A DNA stretch of 64,000 nt from Thetidibacter halocola. Its GTDB lineage: Bacteria; Pseudomonadota; Alphaproteobacteria; Rhodobacterales; Rhodobacteraceae. This document shows, in pieces, positions 9,785 to 18,646 of this stretch. The notes under the pieces are model-generated. The model was not told the origin of the DNA. It did no database searches and saw only the letters and a list, made by a program, of their open reading frames with translations. The stretch covers positions 124,001 through 188,000 of the forward strand of contig NZ_JAGTUU010000006.1 of NCBI RefSeq assembly GCF_018224955.1, read 5' to 3'. The translations under genes and the position numbers were made by a program. Within the stretch, counting starts at the first letter, position 1. Each line of letters starts with the position of its first letter.

Positions 9785-10477
9785 ATGACCTTCGACCGTT
9801 CCATCAGGATCGCCCCGTCGATCCTCTCCGCCGATTTCGCCGATTTCGGCCGCGAGATCCGGGCCATCGAGGCGCAGGGCGCCGACTGGGTCCATGTCGA
9901 CGTCATGGACGGACATTTCGTGCCCAACCTCACCTTTGGCCCGCCGGCGGTGAAGGCGTTCCGCAAGCACGTCAGTACCGTGATGGACGTCCACCTGATG
10001 ATCGCGCCGGTAGACCCCTATATCGACGCCTATGCCGAGGCCGGCGCCGACATCCTGACCGCCCATCTCGAGGCCGGGCCGCATATCCACCGCACGCTCC
10101 AGGCGATCCGGGGCGCGGGGATGAAGGCAGGCGTGGCGCTGAACCCCGGCACGCCGGCCGAGTCGGTTGCCCACCTGCTGGACCTAGCGGACCTCGTTTG
10201 CGTGATGACGGTGAACCCCGGCTTCGGCGGGCAGAAGTTCCTCGACATGACCGGCAAGGTGCGCGCGCTGCGCCGGATGATCGGCGACCGCCCCATCCAT
10301 ATCGAGATCGACGGCGGGGTCGATCCTGTGACCGCGCCACTGGTGGCGGCGGCGGGGGCCGACGTGCTGGTTGCCGGATCGGCGGTGTTCCGGGGCGGGT
10401 CGGTGGACAATCCTGCACCCTACGGCGACAACATCCGGGCGATCCGCGCCGCCGCCGAAGGGGCGCGCGCCGACTGA
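9785..10477 (+). CDS. rpe: Ribulose-phosphate 3-epimerase
   Basis: Interconverts D-ribulose 5-phosphate and D-xylulose 5-phosphate in the pentose phosphate pathway and the Calvin cycle. The 230-residue TIM barrel carries the family motifs in order: PSILSADF (11-18), HVDVMDGHFVPN with the metal/acid-base Asp39, HLMI, VNPGFGGQKF and the second catalytic Asp in IEIDGGV. The ATG at 9785 is preceded by GGAAGGAG at ideal spacing; upstream in-frame codons lack conservation. It is divergent from xylB and followed 39 bases later by the pdeM-type phosphoesterase on the same strand, possibly in one transcript. No Calvin-cycle genes lie alongside, so a general pentose phosphate role is the simpler reading. 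Confidence 0.96.
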   Translation: MTFDRSIRIAPSILSADFADFGREIRAIEAQGADWVHVDVMDGHFVPNLTFGPPAVKAFRKHVSTVMDVHLMIAPVDPYIDAYAEAGADILTAHLEAGPHIHRTLQAIRGAGMKAGVALNPGTPAESVAHLLDLADLVCVMTVNPGFGGQKFLDMTGKVRALRRMIGDRPIHIEIDGGVDPVTAPLVAAAGADVLVAGSAVFRGGSVDNPAPYGDNIRAIRAAAEGARAD

Positions 10478-10516
10478 CCCCTTGCGCAGCAGCCCGCGGC
10501 AGGGCAGGAACAGGGC

Positions 10517-11188
10517 ATGAACATGCACCCATTCCGCTTTGCCGGCGCCCTGCTCGAGGCGCTGCCCTCGGGCGCACTGCACTGGCCTGACCAGCGCCTT
10601 CTTGTCGTGTCGGACCTGCACCTGGGAAAATCCGCGCGGCTGTCTGCCGTGGGCGGAGCGCAGCTGCCGCCCTACGAGACGCGCGAAACGCTGGCGCGGC
10701 TGTCCTCCGATCTCGAGGCGACAGGCGCCGTGCGGGTGATCTGCCTTGGCGACAGTTTCGACGCGCCGGACGTGGAAACGGCGCTGCCCGAGGACGATCT
10801 GCTGTGGCTGTCGCGGATGATGGCGGGCCGGGACTGGACCTGGATCGAAGGCAATCACGATCCGGGGCCCGTCGCGCTGGGGGGCGCGCATCGCGCCGCT
10901 TTGCGGTTGGGTCCGCTCGTCTTTCGCCACATCGCGACCGAGCCAGGGGGCGAGGTTTCGGGCCATTACCATCCCAAGGCCCGGCTGGCAGCACGGGGGC
11001 GGGTTCTGTCCCGCCCCTGCTTTCTGGTGGATGAGGGTCGGCTGATCCTGCCGGCCTTTGGCGCCTATACCGGCGGGCTCTGCACCCGGTCGGCGGTTCT
11101 GTCTGGGCTCATGGGCGAAAATGCCCTCGCGATCCTGACGGGCGCGCGGCCGGTGGCGATCCCGATGCCGCGCGCCGAGGCGGGGTGA
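10517..11188 (+). CDS. pdeM: Ligase-associated DNA damage response endonuclease PdeM-like metallophosphoesterase
   Basis: A 223-residue calcineurin-like phosphoesterase. The metal ligands are visible in order: SDLHLGK (residues near 33-39), GDSFDA near 78, EGNHDPG near 113 and GHYHPKA near 152, and the C-terminal PAFGAYTGGL is characteristic of the PdeM branch. Family members are often found with the helicase Lhr, an exonuclease and DNA ligase in a repair cluster; none of those partners is in this window, so the gene stands apart here. It may be cotranscribed with rpe. The assignment to PdeM rather than another small phosphoesterase is good but rests on motif likeness only. Confidence 0.82.
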   Translation: MNMHPFRFAGALLEALPSGALHWPDQRLLVVSDLHLGKSARLSAVGGAQLPPYETRETLARLSSDLEATGAVRVICLGDSFDAPDVETALPEDDLLWLSRMMAGRDWTWIEGNHDPGPVALGGAHRAALRLGPLVFRHIATEPGGEVSGHYHPKARLAARGRVLSRPCFLVDEGRLILPAFGAYTGGLCTRSAVLSGLMGENALAILTGARPVAIPMPRAEAG

Positions 11189-11194
11189 TCCGGC

Positions 11195-11464
11195 TCAGCC
11201 GCGGCGCACCTGCCAGAGCAGCAGCGGCACTGCCACCAGACAGGCGATCCCCGCCCAGGAGGCCGGAGTGATGGGCTCGCTCAGTCCAAGAACGATGAAG
11301 CCCGCGCCCACCGGTCCAAGCCCGACCATCAGCAGGCTCGCCACGGAGGCGAACAGCTGGCCCCGCGCCCATTGCGGGGAGGTCTGTCGATGATAAAGAG
11401 TATAGGCCGCGCCATAGATGACCGCAGCCAGCAGAATGGCGACAACGCCGCCCAGGATATACAT
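11195..11464 (-). CDS. Small hypothetical membrane protein
   Basis: An 89-residue protein of unknown function with about three hydrophobic helices: residues 2-22 (YILGGVVAILLAAVIYGAAY), about 38-58 and about 65-82, ending in a basic tail (QVRRG). I place the start at 11464, where CGGAG lies 7 bases upstream; a longer frame from 11569 adds a non-conserved, arginine-rich extension. It ends 6 bp from pdeM in convergent orientation. I do not recognise the family and infer only inner membrane location. Confidence 0.7.
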   Translation of the reverse strand: MYILGGVVAILLAAVIYGAAYTLYHRQTSPQWARGQLFASVASLLMVGLGPVGAGFIVLGLSEPITPASWAGIACLVAVPLLLWQVRRG

Positions 11465-11613
11465 GGAATGCTCCGACCGGCGCTGCGATCTCCCCCGTCC
11501 GCCCTCGGCCGGAGCCAACTGAGTCGCGTGCCGCAGTCGAGATATTGGCATGCCCATGGCGCCGCGCAAGAGGGTGCTGGACGGCGCCCCGCGGCGCGCG
11601 CTAGCTTCCGCTC

Positions 11614-12027
11614 ATGGACATGGACCAGCGCATCCGGCAGAGCTTTGCCCGCCAGGGCATGATGACCACGATGGGCGCGCGGATCCTGTCTGTCAGCCCC
11701 GGCGCGGTCGAGATCGCGGCGCCGATCCGCCCCGAGACCGGTCAGCAGCAAGGGTTCGCCCATGCCGCCCTGACCTTCGCCATCGGCGACAGCGCGGCGG
11801 GCTATGCGGCGCTGAGCCTGCTCGACGAAGGCACCGAGGTGGTGACGTCGGAAATGAAGATCAACCTGCTGTCGCCCGGCACAGGTGAGCAATTGATCGC
11901 GCGCGGCCGCGTCGTGAAACCGGGGCGTCGCCTGATCGTGGTGCTGGCCGAGGTCTTTGCCGAATCTGACGGCAAAGAGCGCCAGATCGCCCTGCTGACC
12001 GGAACCATGGTCCCGGTCCCGGTGTGA
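11614..12027 (+). CDS. PaaI-family hotdog thioesterase
   Basis: A 137-residue single hotdog domain of the PaaI/YdiI type, which hydrolyses acyl-CoA thioesters. The helix-turn GFAHAALTFAIGDSAAGYAA (residues near 49-68) corresponds to the family's hallmark helix and active-site turn, with the catalytic acid in GDSAAG; the following strands TSEMKINLLSPGTGEQLIARG fit the beta sheet. The substrate is not known; aryl-CoA or short acyl-CoA are usual. It is flanked by a divergent small membrane protein and by convergent folD, so it is probably monocistronic. Confidence 0.85.
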   Translation: MDMDQRIRQSFARQGMMTTMGARILSVSPGAVEIAAPIRPETGQQQGFAHAALTFAIGDSAAGYAALSLLDEGTEVVTSEMKINLLSPGTGEQLIARGRVVKPGRRLIVVLAEVFAESDGKERQIALLTGTMVPVPV

Positions 12028-12030
12028 GAC

Positions 12031-12053
12031 GGGCGGGGATGACCCCACCCTTT
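12031..12053. terminator. Convergent terminator between the thioesterase and folD
   Basis: GGGCGGGG and CCCCACCC, with loop ATGA and one C-A mismatch, form a stem followed by TTT on the plus strand. It sits in the 30 bases between two converging stop codons. Confidence 0.65.
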
Positions 12054-12057
12054 GGCG

Positions 12058-12948
12058 TCAGGCGGTCAGCCCCTCCGGCTCCGGCAGACCGTTCGCCCGG
12101 CAGCAGGCCGTGACGGTGTTCGCCAGCAGGCAAGCGATGGTCATCGGACCGACACCACCCGGAACGGGCGTGATCGCGCCGGCGACCGCGGCGCAGCTGG
12201 CGAAGTCCACGTCGCCAACCAGCACCGTCTTGCCGTCGCGCTCGATCCGGTTGATGCCCACGTCGATCACCGTCGCGCCCGGCTTGATCCAGTCGCCCGG
12301 CACCATCTCGGGTCGGCCCACGGCCGCAATCACGATATCCGCTTGGCGCACCACGTCGGCCAGGTCACGGGTGCGGCTGTGCGCGATGGTCACGGTGCAG
12401 CTGTCGCCCAGCAAGAGTTGCGCCATCGGCTTTCCGACGATGTTCGAGCGCCCAATCACCACGGCATCCTTGCCGGACAGAGAGCCCAGATGGTCGCGCA
12501 GCAGCATCAGGCAACCAAGCGGCGTGCAGGGCACCATGCTTTTCTGCCCGGTGGCCAGAAGCCCGACATTCGAGATGTGGAAGCCGTCGACATCCTTGGC
12601 CGGGTCGATGGCATTGATGACCAGCGACTCGTCCAGGTGTTTCGGCAGCGGCAGCTGCACGAGGATGCCATGCACCGCCGGATCTGCGTTCAGCCGCTGG
12701 ACCAGCGCCAGCAGGTCGGCCTCGGACGTGTCGGCGGGCAGCTTGTGCTCGAAGCTGGCCATGCCGACCTCGACCGTCTGCTTGCCCTTGGAACGGACAT
12801 AGACCTGGCTGGCCGGGTCCTCGCCCACCAGCACCACCGCCAGGCCAGGGGTAATGCCGTGATCCGCCACCAGACGCGCCACGTGCTCTGCCACCTTGCC
12901 GCGCACCGTGACGGCAAAGGCCTTTCCGTCGATGAGAGTCGCTGTCAT
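12058..12948 (-). CDS. folD: Bifunctional methylene-THF dehydrogenase / methenyl-THF cyclohydrolase
   Basis: Interconverts 5,10-methylene-, 5,10-methenyl- and 10-formyl-tetrahydrofolate with NADP in the cytoplasm. The 296-residue length is standard. Visible motifs are [11 protein letters not shown] with the catalytic Lys, [19 protein letters not shown] and the Rossmann-fold [15 protein letters not shown], ending in [11 protein letters not shown]. The start at 12948 has AAGGAG upstream. It lies downstream of fhs on the same strand, separated by 149 bases, and together the two link formate to methylene-THF. A 41-bp hairpin repeat sits between the two genes. Confidence 0.97.
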   Translation of the reverse strand: MTATLIDGKAFAVTVRGKVAEHVARLVADHGITPGLAVVLVGEDPASQVYVRSKGKQTVEVGMASFEHKLPADTSEADLLALVQRLNADPAVHGILVQLPLPKHLDESLVINAIDPAKDVDGFHISNVGLLATGQKSMVPCTPLGCLMLLRDHLGSLSGKDAVVIGRSNIVGKPMAQLLLGDSCTVTIAHSRTRDLADVVRQADIVIAAVGRPEMVPGDWIKPGATVIDVGINRIERDGKTVLVGDVDFASCAAVAGAITPVPGGVGPMTIACLLANTVTACCRANGLPEPEGLTA

Positions 12949-13039
12949 CGCTGTCTCCTTGTGCTGCACCGGGCGGGTTTGCGCCATCGGACACCGTTTG
13001 GCCAGCCCCCTTCGCCCCTTGGCGCGGTGCCGGATGGCG

Positions 13040-13080
13040 GGCGGGGCGATGGTCCGGCCAGGGGCCGGGCCGAGCGCCGT
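13040..13080 (+). repeat. Dispersed 41-bp hairpin repeat, copy 1
   Basis: GGCGGGGCGATGGTCCGGCC, a 3-base loop, then GGCCGGGCCGAGCGCCGT. The inner arms GGTCCGGCC and GGCCGGGCC pair into a 9-bp stem with one G-T pair. The same two arms recur without a mismatch at 51856-51897. Here the copy lies between fhs and folD. Confidence 0.8.
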
Positions 13081-13097
13081 TCCGCCGTCCCCCTGTC

Positions 13098-14774
13098 CTA
13101 GAAAAGCCCTTCGATCTGACCCGCGTCGTTCAGCCGGATCGAGTTCGCCGCTGGAACCTTGGGCAGGCCCGGCATCGTCATGATCTCGCCGCAGATCGCC
13201 ACCACGAACCCTGCCCCCGCCGACAGCCGCACCTCGCGCACCGGGATCTCGAAGCCGGTCGGCGCGCCGCGGCGGTTCGGATCGGTGGTGAAGGAATACT
13301 GCGTCTTGGCCATGCAGACCGGCAGGTTGCCATATCCCTGCTCTTCCCATTCCTTCAGCTGGGCGCGGATCTTGCCGTCGATCTGCACGCCGTCGGCGCG
13401 GTAGATGCCCTTGCAGATCGCCTCGATCTTGTCGGCGAGGCTCATCTCGTCGGGGTAGAGCGGGCGGTAGTCCGCCGTGCCGCCCTCGCAAAGCTCTACG
13501 ACCTTGCGCGCGGTCGCCTCGATGCCTGCGCCACCCTCGGCCCAATGCTTGTTCAGGATCGCCTCGACCCCCAGCCCCGCGCAATAATCGCGGATCGCCT
13601 GCACCTCGGCCTCGGTGTCGGTGACAAAATGGTTGATCCCCACCACCGCCGGCACGCCGAATTTCTGCATGTTCTCGACATGACGGCCTAGGTTGGCGCA
13701 ACCCGCCTTGACCGCGTCCACGTTCTCGGTGCCCAGGTTGGCCTTGGCGACGCCCCCGTTCATCTTCATCGCGCGCACCGTGGCGACGATCACCACCGCG
13801 TCGGGGCGCAGCCCGGCCTTTCGGCACTTGATGTCCATGAATTTCTCGGCGCCCAGGTCGGCGCCAAAGCCGGCCTCAGTCACGACGTAATCCGCGATCT
13901 TCAGCGCCGTGGTCGTCGCGATGACAGAGTTGCAGCCATGCGCGATATTGGCGAAGGGGCCGCCATGCACGAAGGCCGGGTTGTTCTCCAGCGTCTGCAC
14001 GAGGTTCGGCTGCATCGCGTCCTTCAGCAGCACGGTCATCGCGCCTTCGGCGCCGATGTCACGGCAATAGACCGGGGTCTTGTCGCGGCGGTAGGCGACG
14101 ATCATGTCGCCCAGGCGCGTTTCCAGGTCCTTGAGGTTCTTCGCCAGGCACAGGATCGCCATGACCTCGGAGGCCACGGTGATATCGAACCCCGTCTCCC
14201 GCGGAAAGCCATTGGCCACACCGCCCAGCGAACAGGTGATCTGGCGCAGCGCGCGGTCATTCATGTCGACCACCCGGCGCCAGGCAACTCGGCGGATGTC
14301 GATATCCAGCTCGTTACCCCAGTAGATGTGGTTGTCGATCATCGCCGCCAGCAGGCTGTGCGCGCTGGTGATGGCGTGGAAGTCGCCGGTGAAGTGGAGG
14401 TTCATGTCCTCCATCGGCACGACCTGCGCCATGCCGCCGCCCGCGGCCCCGCCCTTCATCCCGAAGTTCGGGCCGAGGCTGGCCTCGCGGATGCAGATCA
14501 CCGCCTTCTTGCCGATCCGGTTCAGACCGTCGCCAAGGCCCACGGTCGTCGTCGTCTTGCCCTCGCCCGCCGGGGTCGGGTTGATCGCGGTCACGAGGAT
14601 GAGCTTGCCGTTCGGCCGGTCCTGCACGCTGTCGATGAAGGCCTGGCCGACCTTGGCCTTGTCATGGCCGTAGGGCAGCAGGTGCTCGGCCGGGATGCCC
14701 AGGCGGTCGCCGATCTGCTGGATCGGCTTCTTCCTGGCTTCGCGGGCGATCTCGATGTCGGATTTGTAGGCCAT
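13098..14774 (-). CDS. fhs: Formate--tetrahydrofolate ligase
   Basis: ATP-dependent ligation of formate to tetrahydrofolate giving 10-formyl-THF, the entry of one-carbon units into folate metabolism. At 558 residues it has full family length. The P-loop [15 protein letters not shown] lies near residues 62-76, [19 protein letters not shown] near 93-111, and further conserved blocks such as LTGDFHAI-like [11 protein letters not shown] and [11 protein letters not shown] are intact. Start taken at 14774 ([12 protein letters not shown]), with GGGGAG about 11 bases upstream. Followed by folD. In methylotrophic-pathway-capable roseobacters this pair supports oxidation of methyl groups to formate, or the reverse for biosynthesis; direction is not readable here. 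Confidence 0.97.
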   Translation of the reverse strand: MAYKSDIEIAREARKKPIQQIGDRLGIPAEHLLPYGHDKAKVGQAFIDSVQDRPNGKLILVTAINPTPAGEGKTTTTVGLGDGLNRIGKKAVICIREASLGPNFGMKGGAAGGGMAQVVPMEDMNLHFTGDFHAITSAHSLLAAMIDNHIYWGNELDIDIRRVAWRRVVDMNDRALRQITCSLGGVANGFPRETGFDITVASEVMAILCLAKNLKDLETRLGDMIVAYRRDKTPVYCRDIGAEGAMTVLLKDAMQPNLVQTLENNPAFVHGGPFANIAHGCNSVIATTTALKIADYVVTEAGFGADLGAEKFMDIKCRKAGLRPDAVVIVATVRAMKMNGGVAKANLGTENVDAVKAGCANLGRHVENMQKFGVPAVVGINHFVTDTEAEVQAIRDYCAGLGVEAILNKHWAEGGAGIEATARKVVELCEGGTADYRPLYPDEMSLADKIEAICKGIYRADGVQIDGKIRAQLKEWEEQGYGNLPVCMAKTQYSFTTDPNRRGAPTGFEIPVREVRLSAGAGFVVAICGEIMTMPGLPKVPAANSIRLNDAGQIEGLF

Positions 14775-14924
14775 GGCGGGCGCGCTCCCCTCGCAGACGT
14801 GTCGTTGGGGCAAGGGATACAGAGGGGTTCACCCGCTTGTCACGGTGAATACGACATTTCTCCGCGATCTTGCGGCGCGCCCCGTGTCACGCCGGGGCGG
14901 GTCGGCGCGGATCGGAAACGCGCG

Positions 14925-15512
14925 TCACCAGCCGGGTTGCCATCCGGGCTGGTCGGGGATGTGCAGGCGCATCCGGTCGCCGAGCGCGACGCGCCCCTCG
15001 CGCGCGATCCAGGCGGTGACGCCGCGCCGCCCTGTCGCGGCGGTCTTGAACCCCTTGCCCATGCCCGGTGCCACCGTCTCGATGCTCTTGGCAGGAAACT
15101 GGCAGGGGCGGTTCTCCATATCCACCACGACGGTCGCGCCCGAGGGCGCCTGCAGGCGCGACGAGGGCGGGACATGGCTGAAATCCGGGATGCCGCGCAG
15201 CACGATGCTGGCGCCCAGCCGGGCCGGGTCGATGCTGTCCAGGCCCATCTTCGCCGCGATGGCGTCCAGTTCCTCGGCGCTGAGGATGCTCAGCTGCCGT
15301 TCGTTGCGGATCGCGGTTCCCACCGGATACTGCGCCTTGACCCGCGTGCAGGATTCACGCGTCAACCCGCCATGCACCGATCCCGCCACGCCGTCAAAGC
15401 GCAGGTCCAGCGCGTCGCGCATTTCGGCCAGCAGCGCCGCGCGATCCATGCTGGTGACGACGCCCAGCCAGACGATCTCGGCCTCGTACTCGGTCGGTTT
15501 CAGTGCCGGCAT
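14925..15512 (-). CDS. MOSC domain-containing protein
   Basis: A 195-residue protein consisting of a MOSC domain, the beta-barrel fold of the C-terminal part of molybdenum cofactor sulfurases, thought to carry sulfur on a conserved cysteine. The stretch GVAGSVHGGLTRESCTRVKAQ (split here as GVAGSVHGGLTR and SCTRV) and DMENRPCQFPAK with its Cys are typical. GGAGG precedes the ATG. The absence of the N-terminal beta-barrel domain puts it with short stand-alone MOSC proteins such as YiiM-like forms. The substrate and partner are unknown. No molybdenum cofactor genes lie nearby. Confidence 0.82.
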   Translation of the reverse strand: MPALKPTEYEAEIVWLGVVTSMDRAALLAEMRDALDLRFDGVAGSVHGGLTRESCTRVKAQYPVGTAIRNERQLSILSAEELDAIAAKMGLDSIDPARLGASIVLRGIPDFSHVPPSSRLQAPSGATVVVDMENRPCQFPAKSIETVAPGMGKGFKTAATGRRGVTAWIAREGRVALGDRMRLHIPDQPGWQPGW

Positions 15513-15536
15513 AGCGCGCCCTCCTGCAGATCGTAG

Positions 15537-15555
15537 GGCGGGGTTTCACCCCGCC
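15537..15555. repeat. Perfect 8-bp GC hairpin between the second RTX gene and the MOSC gene
   Basis: GGCGGGGT, loop TTC, ACCCCGCC. It lies about 80 bases past the RTX stop on the minus strand, with no T-run on either side, so it may be a Rho-assisted end, an mRNA 3' stabiliser or a dispersed palindromic repeat. Confidence 0.6.
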
Positions 15556-15634
15556 TGTCGCGACGCACTTTGCCCATCCGCAAGACGAATGAAAAGACCG
15601 CGGCAGCGTCTTGCCAGAGACGAAGGCAAGCGCA

Positions 15635-17944
15635 TCAGATCAGGTCGGGCATCGCCTCGAACGTGGGCTTGTTGAGGAAGCGAAGCTGGAAGTCCACCGA
15701 TCCGTCGCCATCGATATCGGCGCTCAGCACGCCGGTCGACGGGGTGTAGACATATTCCGCCTCGCCCGCCCCGGACAGGCTGGAGGACTTCTCGATCGGC
15801 CCGGCGAACTGGAAGTCCAGCACGTCCACCGTTGGGTCGAAATCCTGGATCCGGTCGAAGACCGCCAGCGATCCGAGATCGGCAATCGCAGTGAAAAGGA
15901 ACGTGTCCGCCCCCCTGCCACCGATCAGCAGATCGCTGCCGCCTTCGCCTTCGATGAGGTCGTCACCGTCGCCCCCGCTCAGCGTGTCGGACCGGGAACC
16001 GCCAAGGAGTATGTCGTTTCCGCCCATGCCGAACAGGCGGTCCGCGCCAAAGCCGCCGACCATCAGGTCGGATCCTTCGCCGCCGACCAGGATGTCGTCC
16101 CCGGCCTCACCATCCAGAGTGTCATTGTCGGCGCCGCCGAACAGCGTATCGTTGCCTTTCCCGCCTTTCAGGAAATCGTCGCCGTCGTCCCCGGACAACC
16201 GGTCGTTGTCTTCATGGCCGCGAAGCGTGTCCGCTCCCGCCCCTCCCGCAAGCGTGTCGTCGCCAAGACCGCCCTGCAGTTCGTCGTTTCCCGCGAAGCC
16301 GAACAGGTCGTCCCGCCCCCGTCCGCCCCTCAGCACGTCGTTGCCCTCGCCGCCGGACAGGGCATCGTCACCGTCGTCTCCTTCGAGCGTGTCGTCGCCC
16401 AGCCCGCCGCGCAGCACGTCGGCGCCAGCAAAGCCGTTCAGCCTGTCTGCCCCGGCTTCGCCGAACAGCAGGTCGTTACCGGAACCGCCCTGCATTTCGT
16501 CGTTGCCGTCGCCTCCCGCCAGCGTGTCGTTGCCCCGGTTCCCGGCGAGAAAGTCGTCGTCGTCGCCACCGATCAGCCGGTCGTTGCCATCGTCGCCAAA
16601 GAGCAGGTCGAACCCCGCCCCGCCGAGCATGTCATCATTGCCACCGCCGCCGTGCAGGGTGTCATCACCGTTGCCGCCATCCAGCACATCGCCACCGCCG
16701 CGGCCGTGCAGCGTATCGTTTCCGTCCCCGCCGGAAATCACGTCGCCCATCGCCAGGCCCGCGAGGAAATCCCCGTAGACGGTCCCCTCCTGCAAGAAGC
16801 CGACCTGATCGCCGAAGGGCGTCGGGATCAGCGTGGTGATCGTGCCGCGTGACGGCAGTCTTGCACCGGCCTCATCAAGGGGCATCCAGACGGTCAGAAA
16901 CCGCAGGACCTGGTGCAGCGGATCGACCAGCGCCGTGAACGAGAACGTGCCGTTCGCCGCCGTCGTTCGCTGGCCGACGAGGTCCGAGACCGTGGCGCTG
17001 CCGCGCTGTTCCCCGGCAAGGTCGAAGAAGATCACCTCGGCTTCTTCGATGAAGCCCGATGTGCCAATGGGTCCCCCCTCGACCGTGATGAGAACGGCAA
17101 AGCCGAGACCCGGCACCTCGACCGCCTTGACGCTGGCGAAACCGAAGCCCAGGTCCTCGCCGACCAGCGTGCGGATCGTGCCGGTGTCGGGCTCTGCGAT
17201 ATTGATCTGATAGCTGCTCAGGAGGTTGCCCCCATCGGCGATTCTCTGGCGCTGAAGGATGACCCCGGCCTCGACGAAAAGGTTCCCCGCCGTGGTCAGC
17301 GACCTGATGCTGAAGTCGACATTCCTTGGATTGGCATAGGTGGGCACGAACCCGTCGGCGGTGGTGACAGACGTGGCCTCGACCAACTCGCCCCGGGTCC
17401 CGCTGTTCGCGAAAAAGCCCGCCACGCCGAACCCGCCATCGAACGCAAAGCCGAGGTTGCCGGGCAGAGACTGCAACGGGTCAAGAACGTGAAGGGTTTC
17501 GGTATCGGTCCGGTTGATCGAGAACTGTGCCCCGTCGAACCCGCCCAGCCATATGTCGGGTGAGCCTGGAACGGCTCCGAAATTCAGTTCCGGATCGCCG
17601 CGAAGACGGATGCCCTGTGGCTGCAGGAAGGAATCGACCTCGGTTCCGCCGGCATCGAACAGGGTGACAAGCAACCGACCGCTGTCGGGCGAACCGTCGT
17701 TAAGACCGGAGAGCACAGCGAAGCCACCATTCGCACGCTCGACCAGGGATCCAGCGCCATTGGCGGGAAAGATGTCGGTTCCGATCCGCTGCACGGTTCC
17801 GTCGCGTGCCGTGCCGAACAGGGCCACCTGCGACGGCGCCGCGCCGACCCCGGCAATCAGCGCCGCAAAGCGGCCATCCGCCATCGGCAGGACCTGCCGC
17901 ACGAAGAACGCATCAGGGGTGGATTCGATCTGGAAAGAGGACAT
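15635..17944 (-). CDS. RTX calcium-binding protein with a non-RTX N-terminal half
   Basis: A 769-residue secreted-type protein. Residues 1 to about 395 are a beta-rich region with repeated short blocks (ADGRFAALIAG, NGGFAVLSGLNDG, PGLGFAVLITVEGG) that look like degenerate beta-propeller blades. Residues about 398-680 are RTX nonapeptides (GGDGNDTLHG type), and the last 90 residues, with DRIQDFDPTVDVLDF, resemble the C-terminal cap of serralysin-type type I secretion substrates. There is no Sec signal. The ATG at 17944 is preferred by sequence feel, but neither it nor the GTG at 17992 has a clear ribosome binding site, so the start is uncertain. No secretion genes are nearby. No protease zinc motif is visible in the N-terminal half, so function is unknown. 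Confidence 0.85.
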   Translation of the reverse strand: MSSFQIESTPDAFFVRQVLPMADGRFAALIAGVGAAPSQVALFGTARDGTVQRIGTDIFPANGAGSLVERANGGFAVLSGLNDGSPDSGRLLVTLFDAGGTEVDSFLQPQGIRLRGDPELNFGAVPGSPDIWLGGFDGAQFSINRTDTETLHVLDPLQSLPGNLGFAFDGGFGVAGFFANSGTRGELVEATSVTTADGFVPTYANPRNVDFSIRSLTTAGNLFVEAGVILQRQRIADGGNLLSSYQINIAEPDTGTIRTLVGEDLGFGFASVKAVEVPGLGFAVLITVEGGPIGTSGFIEEAEVIFFDLAGEQRGSATVSDLVGQRTTAANGTFSFTALVDPLHQVLRFLTVWMPLDEAGARLPSRGTITTLIPTPFGDQVGFLQEGTVYGDFLAGLAMGDVISGGDGNDTLHGRGGGDVLDGGNGDDTLHGGGGNDDMLGGAGFDLLFGDDGNDRLIGGDDDDFLAGNRGNDTLAGGDGNDEMQGGSGNDLLFGEAGADRLNGFAGADVLRGGLGDDTLEGDDGDDALSGGEGNDVLRGGRGRDDLFGFAGNDELQGGLGDDTLAGGAGADTLRGHEDNDRLSGDDGDDFLKGGKGNDTLFGGADNDTLDGEAGDDILVGGEGSDLMVGGFGADRLFGMGGNDILLGGSRSDTLSGGDGDDLIEGEGGSDLLIGGRGADTFLFTAIADLGSLAVFDRIQDFDPTVDVLDFQFAGPIEKSSSLSGAGEAEYVYTPSTGVLSADIDGDGSVDFQLRFLNKPTFEAMPDLI

Positions 17945-18056
17945 GGCCAACCCGTTTGAAAACCCCGGGTTGCCGGACTCGGGCCCGATCACTGCGACGC
18001 TAGGGCCGTGTGCACAGATGCGTCAATCGGGATCATTTCAGGAACGGATGGTAAGG

Positions 18057-18542
18057 TCAGGCCGCTGTCTTGCGCCGGTGCCGGGCCAGCAGGTCGTCCA
18101 CGACGACATAGGTCGCCGGCATGAACCGCCTCCGCTCATGCGCCTCCTGCCACCAGGCTGCCCCGCCGGGTGTCGTCAGCATCTCGGCCAAGGTGTGCAT
18201 GATCGCATCCTCCAGCCCGACCAGCTTGCGCGGCAGCGAGTCGTTGTGCTTGAGGAAGTTGCCACCAATATGAACGCCCTGTTCCAGGTACAGGCCAAAG
18301 CGCATCTTCCCCGCCTCGTCCAGCGCATGGTAATCCGCATGCGCCCGCACCAGGAATTCCGCCAGATCGCCGGAATTGGTCGCCGCCTTGTAGTCCGTGA
18401 AGGATTGCAGCACGTCCCGCCAGTTCGCCAGTTCCGACTGCTTGCGCGTCAGGTGCAGTTCGTAGCCGACAAAGACCAGCGACACGATGATCGCGCAGGC
18501 GGCCACAAGGTCGGCTATATCGGCCAGCGTTGACAGCGGCAT
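18057..18542 (-). CDS. Hypothetical protein with one N-terminal membrane helix
   Basis: A 161-residue protein. A single hydrophobic segment at about residues 8-28 (IADLVAACAIIVSLVFVGYE) follows a short polar start, and the rest is a soluble, mostly helical region with many aromatic and charged residues (LTRKQSELANWRDVLQSF). This pattern, a membrane helix then ELxxxRxxxE-like text, occurs in many uncharacterised bacterial proteins; I do not know the function. Start at 18542 with GAGAGG about 10 bases upstream. It lies downstream of ftsH but is insulated from it by a strong terminator. Confidence 0.75.
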   Translation of the reverse strand: MPLSTLADIADLVAACAIIVSLVFVGYELHLTRKQSELANWRDVLQSFTDYKAATNSGDLAEFLVRAHADYHALDEAGKMRFGLYLEQGVHIGGNFLKHNDSLPRKLVGLEDAIMHTLAEMLTTPGGAAWWQEAHERRRFMPATYVVVDDLLARHRRKTAA

Positions 18543-18589
18543 CCGGTCCGTTCCTCTCCCGTTCCGGGTATTGAACAGAGCGCGGGGCC

Positions 18590-18624
18590 AAAAAACAATG
18601 CCCCGCGACAGGGCGCGGGGCATT
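18590..18624 (-). terminator. Rho-independent terminator of ftsH
   Basis: On the minus strand AATGCCCCGCG pairs with CGCGGGGCATT over 11 perfect base pairs with a 6-base loop, followed by TTGTTTTTT. It starts 23 bases after the ftsH stop codon and ends the long tol-ftsH run. Confidence 0.93.
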
Positions 18625-18646
18625 GCGTGATGTCCGGGTCTCGTCG

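Noticed and set aside
8173-10590. An 805-codon plus-strand frame spanning xylB and rpe
   Set aside because: It covers xylB in antisense and rpe out of frame. The two known enzymes on opposite strands explain the region.
15611-16852. A plus-strand frame of 413 codons opposite the second RTX gene
   Set aside because: It is the complement of GD-rich repeats; the amino-acid text is the same AAVQRVVA pattern seen opposite the first RTX gene.
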